DNA of 64,000 nt from Pseudomonas fortuita (GTDB lineage: Bacteria > Pseudomonadota > Gammaproteobacteria > Pseudomonadales > Pseudomonadaceae). The position numbers and the translations under genes are program-made. The DNA lies in assembly GCF_026898135.2 (NCBI RefSeq), contig NZ_CP114035.2, forward strand, positions 124,001 to 188,000, given 5' to 3'. The first letter of the stretch is position 1; each line of letters opens with the position of its first letter. The notes below the pieces were generated by a model, which was given only the letters and a program-made list of their open reading frames with translations, did no database searches and had not been told where the DNA came from. Shown here in pieces: positions 49,730 through 58,121 of this stretch.

Positions 49730-49748
49730 GATAATTAGTCTCATTGTT
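49730..49748 (-). promoter_or_regulatory. Fur box upstream of the ECF sigma gene
   Basis: GATAATTAGTCTCATTGTT agrees with the 19-bp Fur consensus at 13 positions, including both GATAAT and TCATT. It lies in the promoter region of the fecI-type gene. Confidence 0.65.
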
Positions 49749-49808
49749 GGCGCGGCGAGCTGAATTTGCAACCCATCTGCTCGCCCCGCACATAAGGCCA
49801 GTTACGGG

Positions 49809-50498
49809 CTAACGCCCTCGCTGGGTATCAAGATAGTTGCGGATCACCAAAGCCCCGCTATTGAGGTGCCGTTCCAGCACCGCTACCGCCTCGTCCACCA
49901 GCTTGTCGCTGGCGGCATCTACCAGTGCGTTGTGATCGTCCTGGGTCAGCTTGCCCAAGCCCATGGAAGAAAGATGAAAACGCAGGAAGCGTTCTTCTTC
50001 GTTCAGTTCGTCCTCGATCAGGCGCAACAGCTTCCTGTTCGACGCCTTGCTGTACAACGTCATATGGAGCAAGCGATTCAGTCGGCCGATTTCGGCGTGG
50101 CGGGTTTCGTTCTCCAGTTGCTGGATATAGCCACGTGCGCTGGCGATGTCGCTGGCATCCAGCAGCGGGATAGACTGGCGCAGCGCTTCGCTCTCCAGCA
50201 GAACACGCAGGGCATAGGTATCCACCGCATCCTCGCCGATCAGCGGCGCAACCACCGCACCTTTGTGCATCTCCACTTTCAGCAGCGATTGCGCTTCAAG
50301 CTGGCGCAGGGCTTCGCGCACAGGCATGCGGCTGACACCAAACAAGGTGGCGAGCTCTTGTTGTCGCACGGCGGTGCCAGGGGGCAGGCGGCCATCGAGG
50401 ATGGCGCTACGCAGGCGTTCTTCGATCACGGCACGGGCCTGGTGCGGCGACAGCTGCTCGCTGACCAGCACATTGCTCAATTTGATTTTTTCGGCCAC
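49809..50498 (-). CDS. GntR-family transcriptional regulator, FCD subfamily
   Basis: The 229-residue regulator has a winged HTH (about 20-80: RAVIEERLRSAILDGRLPPGTAVRQQELATLFGVSRMPVREALRQLEAQSLL) and an all-helical FCD ligand domain (about 90-220). These proteins sense small carboxylates or amino acids. No obvious target operon is adjacent; the lapG gene is divergent on the right and the iron-signalling genes end on the left. A perfect palindrome TTGGATCCAA lies 29 bp upstream of the start and is a likely autoregulatory operator. Confidence 0.9.
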   Translation of the reverse strand: MAEKIKLSNVLVSEQLSPHQARAVIEERLRSAILDGRLPPGTAVRQQELATLFGVSRMPVREALRQLEAQSLLKVEMHKGAVVAPLIGEDAVDTYALRVLLESEALRQSIPLLDASDIASARGYIQQLENETRHAEIGRLNRLLHMTLYSKASNRKLLRLIEDELNEEERFLRFHLSSMGLGKLTQDDHNALVDAASDKLVDEAVAVLERHLNSGALVIRNYLDTQRGR

Positions 50499-50526
50499 GC
50501 GACGTCTGCCTCAACGATGACTAAAG

Positions 50527-50536
50527 TTGGATCCAA
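50527..50536. promoter_or_regulatory. Palindromic GntR/FCD operator candidate
   Basis: TTGGATCCAA is a perfect 10-bp dyad. FCD-type GntR regulators commonly bind such TTGGATCCAA-like sites. It stands between the divergent GntR and lapG genes. Confidence 0.5.
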
Positions 50537-50787
50537 TGACACTAGTAACAGCTTGGGGGAGTTGTCAAACCAAGGCCCGGATTGGAACGGGCGCCCCAAA
50601 AGCGCGGCTATGGTGGATGAAGTCACGTGCCAAAGGAAGCAGGCTATAGAAGGATATAAACAGAAAGTGTAGGCGGGCTGACGGGCGGATGCATGATTGC
50701 AGGGTGCCATTGTTTTTTGCGGTAGCAAGCCGCACCATCGCTGCTTTCGACTGGCCTGAACAGGGCTTGGCAGTGGCGATATCCTGG

Positions 50788-51465
50788 ATGTTCAAAACCG
50801 TTGTGCGATGTGTCGGCTTTGCCGCGCTGCTGGGCAGTCTGCTGCTGGGCGGCTTGCACGCGGATTGGGATTTCTCCCAGATCAGCCGCAAGTCGCAGGC
50901 CCTGTATGGCCCTCTGGGTGCCGGGCAGGGCCGTATCGATGCGTGGCAGAACCTGATGGCCACGCAGAAGCAGGGTACTGAGCTTGAGCGGCTGCAAGTG
51001 GTCAACCGTTTCTTCAACCAGCAATTGCGCTATGTAGAGGACATCGACCTGTGGCACGAGGTCGACTACTGGGCGACACCGGTGCAGGCACTGATCAAAG
51101 GTGCCGGGGACTGCGAGGACTACGCCATCGCCAAATATTTCAGCCTGCGGCGCATGGGTATACCCAGCGAAAAACTACGCATCACCTACGTCAAGGCGTT
51201 GCGGCAGAACCGGGCACACATGGTCCTGACTTATTATTCGAACCCACAGGCCCAGCCCTTGGTGCTCGATAGCCTGATGGATGCCATCAAGCCGGCAAGC
51301 CAACGTACCGACCTGCTGCCGGTTTACGCTTTCAATGGCGAAGGCTTGTGGCTGACGGGCGCAACAGGCAACAAGAAGGTCGGCGATACCAAGCGGCTGT
51401 CACGCTGGCAGGATTTGCTGAAGAAAATGCAGGCCGAAGGGTTCCCGGCCGAGCCGGTTTACTGA
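50788..51465 (+). CDS. lapG: Periplasmic cysteine protease LapG (cleaves LapA)
   Basis: The 225-residue protein has a hydrophobic export segment (about 8-22) and a bacterial transglutaminase-like cysteine proteinase domain. The catalytic triad is Cys109 (GAGDCEDYAIAKYF), His144 (RAHMVL) and Asp161 (PLVLDSL), with the spacing of 35 and 17 known from Legionella LapG. The calcium-binding acidic residues near DIDLWHEVDYW are also present. It cuts the TAAG site in LapA, releasing the adhesin. The ATG 50788 gives a compact signal segment; earlier in-frame starts to 50689 are possible. It lies 10 bp upstream of lapD. Confidence 0.9.
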   Translation: MFKTVVRCVGFAALLGSLLLGGLHADWDFSQISRKSQALYGPLGAGQGRIDAWQNLMATQKQGTELERLQVVNRFFNQQLRYVEDIDLWHEVDYWATPVQALIKGAGDCEDYAIAKYFSLRRMGIPSEKLRITYVKALRQNRAHMVLTYYSNPQAQPLVLDSLMDAIKPASQRTDLLPVYAFNGEGLWLTGATGNKKVGDTKRLSRWQDLLKKMQAEGFPAEPVY

Positions 51466-51475
51466 AGGAGCACAG

Positions 51476-53422
51476 ATGTCACTGTTCAAACAATTGCTGT
51501 TGGCCATTTGCCTGTTCCTGGTAGTCGCCTTCAGTGGCAGTTTCATGGTCAGCCTGGAAAGCTCACGCAGCCAGTACGTCAACCAGCTGCGGTCGCACGC
51601 CCAAGATGCAGCGACCGCGCTGGCGTTATCGCTGACGCCGAATATCGACGACCCGGCGATGGTCGAGCTGATGGTCAGCTCGATCTTCGACAGTGGTTAC
51701 TATGCGAGCATCAAGGTCGTCGATCTGGGCTCCAATGCCGTGCTGGTGGAGCGCCACGCGGAGCCGGACCCTGGCGGCGTACCTGCCTGGTTCGTGCACC
51801 TGATTGGCCTTGAGGCCGCTGGTGGCGACGCCATCGTCAGCCGTGGCTGGCAACAGGCCGCGCGGGTAGAGGTGATCAGCCACCCCATGTTTGCCATTGC
51901 CAAACTCTGGCAAAGCGCCTTGGGCAGCTTGGGCTGGTTGCTGCTGTGCGGAGCGGCCAGCGCCGTGCTCGGCGCCTTGCTGCTGCGCCGCCAGTTGCGG
52001 CCGCTGGACTATATGGTCGAGCAATCCCACGCCATTGCGCGTCGTGAATTCCTCAGCCTGCCTGAGTTGCCGCGCACACCGGAGCTGCGCCGTGTGGTGC
52101 AGGCGATGAACCAGATGGTCGAGAAGCTCAAGGCGCTGTTCACCGAGCAGGCCGAGCGCAGCGAACGGCTGCGTGCGGAGTCCTACCAGGACAGCCTGAC
52201 CGGGCTATCGAACCGCCGCTATTTCGAAATGCAGTTGAACACCCGGGTAAGCAACCTGGAGGACGCGCGCGCCGGCTACCTGCTGTTACTGCGTGTCCAA
52301 GGGCTGGCGGGGCTGAACGCACGCCTTGGCGGCCAGCGTACCGACCAGTTGTTGCAGGCCGTGGGTGAGCAGTTGCGCCGCACCTGTGCCAGCTTCCCGG
52401 AAACCAACGACCTGATTTCCCGCAGCCGCGGTGGCGAGTTTGCCGTGCTGGCGCCGGGCATGGTGCATGAAGAAGCGGTAAACCTTGCCCAGGCCTTGGA
52501 GGCAACGCTGCAGAGCCTGCACGAAACGGGCGCCAGTGATATCGACCCGGTGGCTTGTATTGGCCTCGCGCCGTTCAGCCCAGGCGATTCTCCACAGGCT
52601 TTGCTGAAGCTCGCCGATGAGGCTTTGGCCCGTGCCGAAAACCAGCCAACGCCAGGGTGGGTATGCCTTGAACAAGGCGTGGCTGCAGTTGCTGCCGATA
52701 GCCAGCACGCCTGGCACGAGCGTCTCGATCAGGCGTTCAACAATGGGCATTTCGAGCTGTTCTTCCAGCCGGTGGTGGATTGCACTTCGGTGCAACGGGT
52801 ACTGCACCACAAGGTGATTTCACGCTTGCAGGATGGCCAGGGCGAGGCATTGCCGGCGGGCCGCTTCCTGCCCTGGCTGGAGCGCTTTGGCTGGATGCCG
52901 CGACTGGACGTGCTGGTGCTGGAGAAAGTGTTGACGCACCTGCGTGGGCATGACCAGGTGCTGGCGCTGAACCTGTCCGCCGCTACATTGGCCGATCCCA
53001 AGGCCCTGCACCGCATCTTTGAACTGCTGGGCCAGAATGCGGCGCTCGGCCCGCGGCTGGTTTTTGAAATTGGCGAGGAACAGTTGCCTGAGCAGGCAGC
53101 CTTGGAACAACTCACCCGGCGCCTGCACGGGTTGGGCTTCGGGCTAGCGTTGCAGCGCTTTGGCGGGCGCTTCAGCATGATCGGCAACCTGGCCCACCTG
53201 GGCCTGGCGTACCTGAAGATTGACGGTAGCTACATTCGCAACATCGACCATGAGCAGCACAAGCGGCTGTTCATCGAGGCGATCCAGCGTGCGGCGCACA
53301 GCATCGACCTACCGCTGATTGCTGAGCGGGTCGAGACAGACGGTGAGCGGCGGGTGTTACAGGAGATGGGGGTAGGCGGCATTCAGGGGCAACTGGTAGG
53401 TGAACCTGCGCCCTGGCGCTGA
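51476..53422 (+). CDS. lapD: c-di-GMP receptor LapD (degenerate GGDEF-EAL)
   Basis: The 648-residue inner-membrane receptor has a periplasmic PAS-like domain between two membrane helices (about 5-25 and 150-170). It carries the Gly124-Trp125 pair used to hold LapG. HAMP (about 172-225), a degenerate GGDEF domain (RGGEF in place of GGDEF) and a degenerate EAL domain (KVI in place of EAL; NLSAATL and LKIDGSYI retained for binding) follow. When c-di-GMP is bound, LapD sequesters LapG so LapA stays on the surface. A GAAGGAG site precedes the ATG. Co-transcribed with lapG. Confidence 0.95.
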   Translation: MSLFKQLLLAICLFLVVAFSGSFMVSLESSRSQYVNQLRSHAQDAATALALSLTPNIDDPAMVELMVSSIFDSGYYASIKVVDLGSNAVLVERHAEPDPGGVPAWFVHLIGLEAAGGDAIVSRGWQQAARVEVISHPMFAIAKLWQSALGSLGWLLLCGAASAVLGALLLRRQLRPLDYMVEQSHAIARREFLSLPELPRTPELRRVVQAMNQMVEKLKALFTEQAERSERLRAESYQDSLTGLSNRRYFEMQLNTRVSNLEDARAGYLLLLRVQGLAGLNARLGGQRTDQLLQAVGEQLRRTCASFPETNDLISRSRGGEFAVLAPGMVHEEAVNLAQALEATLQSLHETGASDIDPVACIGLAPFSPGDSPQALLKLADEALARAENQPTPGWVCLEQGVAAVAADSQHAWHERLDQAFNNGHFELFFQPVVDCTSVQRVLHHKVISRLQDGQGEALPAGRFLPWLERFGWMPRLDVLVLEKVLTHLRGHDQVLALNLSAATLADPKALHRIFELLGQNAALGPRLVFEIGEEQLPEQAALEQLTRRLHGLGFGLALQRFGGRFSMIGNLAHLGLAYLKIDGSYIRNIDHEQHKRLFIEAIQRAAHSIDLPLIAERVETDGERRVLQEMGVGGIQGQLVGEPAPWR

Positions 53423-53480
53423 TCACACTTGGCCACCGACAACCCAGCAGATACGACGCTGCCCGTGGCACCAGCGCCGT

Positions 53481-53571
53481 ACCTGTGGGAGCGGGTTTAC
53501 CCGCGAACACGGGCGAAGCCCGTGCCATCCATCGCGTTGCCTGCTTCGCGGGTAAACCCGCTCCTACAGGT
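53481..53571. repeat. REP element pair (inverted)
   Basis: Arms ACCTGTGGGAGCGGGTTTAC (53481-53507) and GTAAACCCGCTCCTACAGGT (53545-53571) enclose 37 bp. It lies between the convergent lapD and lapC genes. Confidence 0.85.
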
Positions 53572-53606
53572 GTTGCGTTGACCGTGGGGCATTCATATCT
53601 CGTCTG

Positions 53607-54983
53607 TCAGCGCTCGCGCAGCGCCTCCGAACGCGCCTTCATGATCGGCTTGAGCAAGTAGCTCATGATGGTCTTCTTGCCGGTCATGATATCCACCGTC
53701 GCCACCATCCCCGGAATGATCAGCAGCGGCTTCTCGTCGGTTCCCAGGTGGCTGCGGTCGGTGCGCAGCTTGATCAGGTAGTAGGTGGTCTTTTTGTCTT
53801 CGTCGGTGATGGTGTCGGCGCCGATCTGCTCCAGCTTGGCCTTGAGCCCACCGTAGATGGTGTAGTCGTAGGCCGTGAACTTGACGGTTGCCTCCTGGCC
53901 AGGGTGCAGGAAGGCGATGTCCTTGGGCAGGATCTTCGCTTCGATGACCAGCGTGTCGTCCAGTGGTACCACCTCGATGATATCGCTGCCAGGCTGGATC
54001 ACCCCACCAATGGTGTTGACCAGCATCTGCTTGACGATACCGCGTACAGGCGAAGTGACCATGGTGCGGTGCACCCGATCGTCCAGTGCCTTGCTGGTGG
54101 CCGTGGCCTTGTTCAGCTCGGTGCGTGCTTCGTTCAGCTGGGTCAGCGCTTCACTGCGGAATTTGCCTCGGGTTTCCTCGATCTTGCTTTGCACCTCGCG
54201 GATGGCCGCCTCGGCACGGGGGATGGCCAGCGCGGTGGAGTCCAGCTGCCCACGGTTCTCCACTTCGGCGCGGCGCAGGCGCAGCACTTCGACCTGGGAG
54301 ATTGCGCCGGTTGCCACCAGCGGTTCGGACATGCCGATTTCTTTGCGCAGCAACTCAAGGCTGTTGGCGTACTGGGCGCGTTTGGAGCTGTACTCACGCA
54401 GCTCTTGCTGGCGCTGGACCAGCTGCTGCTGCAGGCCGCCAATTTCGTCCTGCAGTTGCTGGCGCCGGCTCTGGTACAGCGACTCTTCACTGGCTGCCTG
54501 GCTTGGTGCCGCTTTGCGCAGTTCTTCGTCGATCTTCAGCGGGCGGTCCTCTACCTCGGCACTCAGGCGTTCGACCCGCAGAGCCATGGACTGTCGGTCA
54601 GCTTCGGTTTCACCAACGTTGGAGGCGAAGCGGGTTTCATCCAAACGCAGCAATGGCTGGCCGACTTCGACGATTTGCCCTTCCTTGGCGAAGATTTCGG
54701 CGACGATACCGCCCTCCAGGTTCTGAATCTTCTGCACTTTGGAAGACGGAATGGCCTTGCCTTCGCCCCGCGTGACCTCGTCGATGGGGGCGACGCTGGC
54801 CCACACGATCAAGAACACGAAGAACAGGATCACGCCCCAGATGGTCAGCCGCACAACCCGCGGCGCATCTTCGATCAGGGCCTTGTTGACCTCTGGCAGC
54901 GGCTGCCCGCCCAGTGAATCGGAACCTTTGAAGTAGCGCCGCAGGCCATCCTTGAATTGCCCAATATCCAGCTTATGCAACAC
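53607..54983 (-). CDS. lapC: Type I secretion membrane fusion protein LapC
   Basis: The 458-residue HlyD-family adaptor has one N-terminal transmembrane helix (about 47-67) and a lipoyl/barrel-sandwich half (GEGKAIPSSKVQKIQNLEGGIVAEIFAKEGQIVEVGQPLLRLD). A long alpha-helical hairpin (about 120-300) and the returning beta-barrel part follow (TSPVRGIVKQMLVNTIGGVIQPGSDIIEVVP). It bridges LapB in the inner membrane to a TolC-like outer-membrane protein (LapE, not in this window). Its start overlaps the lapB end by 11 bp. Confidence 0.95.
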   Translation of the reverse strand: MLHKLDIGQFKDGLRRYFKGSDSLGGQPLPEVNKALIEDAPRVVRLTIWGVILFFVFLIVWASVAPIDEVTRGEGKAIPSSKVQKIQNLEGGIVAEIFAKEGQIVEVGQPLLRLDETRFASNVGETEADRQSMALRVERLSAEVEDRPLKIDEELRKAAPSQAASEESLYQSRRQQLQDEIGGLQQQLVQRQQELREYSSKRAQYANSLELLRKEIGMSEPLVATGAISQVEVLRLRRAEVENRGQLDSTALAIPRAEAAIREVQSKIEETRGKFRSEALTQLNEARTELNKATATSKALDDRVHRTMVTSPVRGIVKQMLVNTIGGVIQPGSDIIEVVPLDDTLVIEAKILPKDIAFLHPGQEATVKFTAYDYTIYGGLKAKLEQIGADTITDEDKKTTYYLIKLRTDRSHLGTDEKPLLIIPGMVATVDIMTGKKTIMSYLLKPIMKARSEALRER

Positions 54984-57129
54984 TGATCTGCCCCTTCTTC
55001 AGCGCATCCATGACCGCGGCTTTCGGGCCGTCGGCGACAATCTGCCCGCGATCGATCACGATCAGCCGGTCCACCAGCGACAGCAGGGAGGCGCGGTGCG
55101 TGACCAACAGCACCGTCTTGCCTTCCACCACCGCTTGCAGGCGCTGCTTGAGGCGCTCTTCGCCGGTGTTGTCCATGGCACTGGTGGGCTCGTCCAGCAA
55201 CAGGATCTGCGGGTTGAGCAGCAGCGCACGGCCCAGGGCGACGTTCTGCCGCTGGCCGCCGGACAGGTTCTGCCCGCGCTCACCCACTTGCAGTTCGTAA
55301 CCGTCCGGGTGCAAGCGGGCGAATTCATGCACACCTGCCAGCTCGGCGGCCTGCAGGATCAGCTCGTCCTCGATGTAGCGGGCACCGCTGACCAGGTTGT
55401 CGCGCAGGGTGCCGGCCAGCAGCTGGATGTCCTGCGGTACATAGCCGATGTTGTGGCGCAGTTCGCTGACGTCGATTTGGCGAATGTCCACGCCATCGAC
55501 CAGCAGCGAGCCGCCATCGGCCTCATACAGACCGACGATGAGCTTGGCCAGCGAGCTCTTGCCCGAACCACTGCGCCCGATGATGCCGACCTTCTCGCCG
55601 GGGCGGATGGTCAGGTTGATGTTTTTCAGCGCCATGTTCTGCTGGTTCGGGTAGGTGAAATCGACCCCGCGGAACTCGACACTGCCCTGCAGTACCTTAC
55701 GGCTCAGTGGGCGCTCCTCGAAGTTGCGCTCTTGCGGCAGTTCCATCATGTGGTCGGTGGCAACCATGGTTACCTTGGCCTGCTGGTAGCGGGCGAGCAA
55801 ACCGTTGAGCTGGCCCAGCGGGCCGAGGGCACGGCCGCTGAGCATGTAGCACGCCACCAGGCCGCCCATGCTCAGGTTGCCGTCGATGATCAGGTACACG
55901 CCGACGCAGATCATCGCCACGCCAGCCAGCTGCTGGATCAGCAGGGTGATGTTCATCGCCAGGCTCGACAGCACCTTCACGCGCAGTTCCAGGCGGCTGA
56001 GGGTGCCGAGGGTCTGCTCCCACATGTACTGGCGTTCGCTTTCGGCGTTGTTGACCTTTACCGCATCCAGGCCGGCGAGGGTCTCGATCAGGCTGGACTG
56101 GCGCTCGGAGGCCAGGGCCATGGTCCGTTCCATGGTCGCCATCAGCGGCCGTTGCAAGGCGTAGCCGATGCCCAGGGCCAGCGGGAAGGCAATGATCGGG
56201 ATCCACACCAAGTGCCCGCCAATGATGGCGATGACGATCAGGATAAGGACGGTGAACGGCAGGTCGATAAGGCTGGTCAGGGTCAGTGAGGCGAGGAAGT
56301 CGCGTAGGCCCTGGAACTCGTGAATGTTCTGGGCAAAGCTGCCGACCCTGGCCGGGCGGTATTTCATCGACATGCCGACGATGCGCTCGAACAGCGTCGC
56401 CGAGATGATCAGGTCGGTCTTCTTGCCGGCCAGGTCCAGGCACAAGCCGCGCAGGCCCTTGAGGATCAGGTCGAAGATGTAGGCGCCGGCGATACCGATG
56501 GCCAGCACCCAGAGCGTTGACGTTGCCTGGTTTGGCACTACACGGTCGTACACGTTCATCACGAACAGCGGCGCGGCCAGGGCGATCAGGTTGATCACCA
56601 GGCTGGCGGCGATGGCGTCGATATACAGCCACTTGCTGCGCAGCAGGGTATCGCGGAACCACGACTTTGCCCGCGGGATGAGGTTGCCGTGGTTGACGTC
56701 GAACTTGTGCTGCGGCTGGGCAAAGAACACCCGGCCGCTATAGTCGCTTTGCAGGGCTTCGCGGCTTACATGCACCTCGCCGCCATCGCTCTCGCTGAGC
56801 AACAGGCGCGCGGTGTCTTCGTTCTCCCAGCCCAGCAGGACGGCACTGCGGCCTTCCTTTAGCAGCAGCATCGCAGGCATGGCGATGCTCGGGATCTGTT
56901 CCAGCTTGCGCTGCAACAGGCGCCCTTGCAGACCGGCCCGGGCGGCGGCGCGGGGCAGCAGCTCGGGGCTCAGGCGCTGGGCGGGTAGCGGCAGCCCGGT
57001 GGTCAGCATGACCCGACTGGCGGGTTTCTGGTGCAGGACACACAGGCTCAGCAGGCTATCCAGCAAGGGATCGTCATGCTGACTGCGTGGATCATGGTTG
57101 AGTTGGACTCGACTGACTTCAGATTCCAC
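54973..57129 (-). CDS. lapB: Type I secretion ABC transporter LapB
   Basis: The 718-residue exporter has an N-terminal C39-like domain (about 20-150) without an obvious catalytic Cys. A six-helix membrane domain (about 170-450) is followed by a C-terminal ATPase with Walker A GRSGSGKSS, signature LSGGQRQ, Walker B ILLLDEPTSAMD and H-loop LLVTHRASL. It exports LapA. First gene of lapBC, divergent from lapA with 992 bp between starts. Confidence 0.95.
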   Translation of the reverse strand: MESEVSRVQLNHDPRSQHDDPLLDSLLSLCVLHQKPASRVMLTTGLPLPAQRLSPELLPRAAARAGLQGRLLQRKLEQIPSIAMPAMLLLKEGRSAVLLGWENEDTARLLLSESDGGEVHVSREALQSDYSGRVFFAQPQHKFDVNHGNLIPRAKSWFRDTLLRSKWLYIDAIAASLVINLIALAAPLFVMNVYDRVVPNQATSTLWVLAIGIAGAYIFDLILKGLRGLCLDLAGKKTDLIISATLFERIVGMSMKYRPARVGSFAQNIHEFQGLRDFLASLTLTSLIDLPFTVLILIVIAIIGGHLVWIPIIAFPLALGIGYALQRPLMATMERTMALASERQSSLIETLAGLDAVKVNNAESERQYMWEQTLGTLSRLELRVKVLSSLAMNITLLIQQLAGVAMICVGVYLIIDGNLSMGGLVACYMLSGRALGPLGQLNGLLARYQQAKVTMVATDHMMELPQERNFEERPLSRKVLQGSVEFRGVDFTYPNQQNMALKNINLTIRPGEKVGIIGRSGSGKSSLAKLIVGLYEADGGSLLVDGVDIRQIDVSELRHNIGYVPQDIQLLAGTLRDNLVSGARYIEDELILQAAELAGVHEFARLHPDGYELQVGERGQNLSGGQRQNVALGRALLLNPQILLLDEPTSAMDNTGEERLKQRLQAVVEGKTVLLVTHRASLLSLVDRLIVIDRGQIVADGPKAAVMDALKKGQISVA

Positions 57130-57756
57130 GCGGCGCTCTCTTCATCCTTGTGGTGGGTGGGGTGGCTGTGCCGGCATTAAGGTCGGGCCGGCTCGCCCTG
57201 GCGTTCAATGGTACTGCCAAGCGGTGTAGGTGAGGCCTACAAGGCCCTTTGGCTGAGCAGACGGCCAATGGTCGCCTCGAATCGATACTGAGTAAACAAT
57301 TGTACGTCGTTCATTGCTACCAGGCTGCTCCTGAGCAAGGGTGTTTCATTTTTGATCCAGTGTGCATGCAGGCTGAAGCATTTTCAGCAGCATAGACTGC
57401 CCGCGGGGCGAGTGAGAATTGCCGTCGGTGATCGATCTTTTTCGTCGTCAGTAAATGGGCGCTGATTTGTTGACGGTCTTATAGGTATCGATCGTTAAAA
57501 TTCATCGGCGTAAGTCTGTTTGCACGCTCGGTTCTGGTTCAGAAATCGTCAATGGTTTGCCATCATCGCCGTGTGGTTATCTGCGCAATCGTTCTCTATC
57601 CCTTTGATCTGCGATGAAGTGTTGTTGCACGTCACGCGCTCAGCGGCTGGTGTTGGCTCGTGCGGCTATACAATCCCCTGGTTTTGCGGGTTTTGATGCC
57701 CCTGCCCGTCGGGTTTAAGGCAAGGTTTGTGCTTGTCTAAACGCGGCAGCCCGGGC

Positions 57757-57770
57757 GCTTTTAAATTGAC
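57757..57770 (+). promoter_or_regulatory. FleQ-box-like site 1
   Basis: GCTTTTAAATTGAC agrees with 11 of 14 positions of the FleQ consensus, including the whole AAATTGAC half. Confidence 0.35.
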
Positions 57771-57969
57771 GTCTGCAGGCTTGACGGTTGCTGAAGGGGG
57801 GGATTGTCAGCAGCATGAAATACCGACTCAGGGTGTAATAACTGTTGCCGAAAATAGCGTTGAGCGCGCTTTCGATGATGTACGACATTTGTTCTGAATG
57901 AACCGTTGGCTAAGGTACAAATATCAATGTGACATTACATTGCCGATTGTTTAGGATGGCCTGTATAAG

Positions 57970-57983
57970 GTCAATAGTTTGGC
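57970..57983 (+). promoter_or_regulatory. FleQ-box-like site 2
   Basis: GTCAATAGTTTGGC keeps the GTCA-TA half and part of the other half of the FleQ consensus; about 150 bp before the lapA start. Confidence 0.35.
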
Positions 57984-58008
57984 ATTTAAGTAATTCCAAA
58001 TAGTTATA

Positions 58009-58022
58009 GACGAAAAATTGAC
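58009..58022 (+). promoter_or_regulatory. FleQ-box-like site 3
   Basis: GACGAAAAATTGAC keeps the AAATTGAC half; it lies 100 bp before the lapA start. Confidence 0.35.
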
Positions 58023-58121
58023 GAAAAAAAGCGTCAAGAGATCATCGACATAGTTCCGCCTGAAGTGGCTGCGAGTGCCGCTCTGGCAGGGAAGTACCCA
58101 TAGGGTCACACGGAGAGTCCA

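Larger units (their letters stand above)
57130..58121. promoter_or_regulatory. Long lapB/lapA divergent regulatory region
   Basis: Nearly 1 kb without a supportable gene. AT-rich segments lie near 57290-57350 and 57900-58030. Three sites resemble the FleQ box GTCaNTAAAtTGAC: 57757-57770 (GCTTTTAAATTGAC), 57970-57983 (GTCAATAGTTTGGC) and 58009-58022 (GACGAAAAATTGAC). Such a long leader fits known complex control of lapA by FleQ and other factors. Confidence 0.5.

Noticed and set aside
53748..56289. 389- and 445-residue plus-strand frames opposite lapC and lapB
   Set aside because: Antisense shadows of well-defined type I secretion genes.
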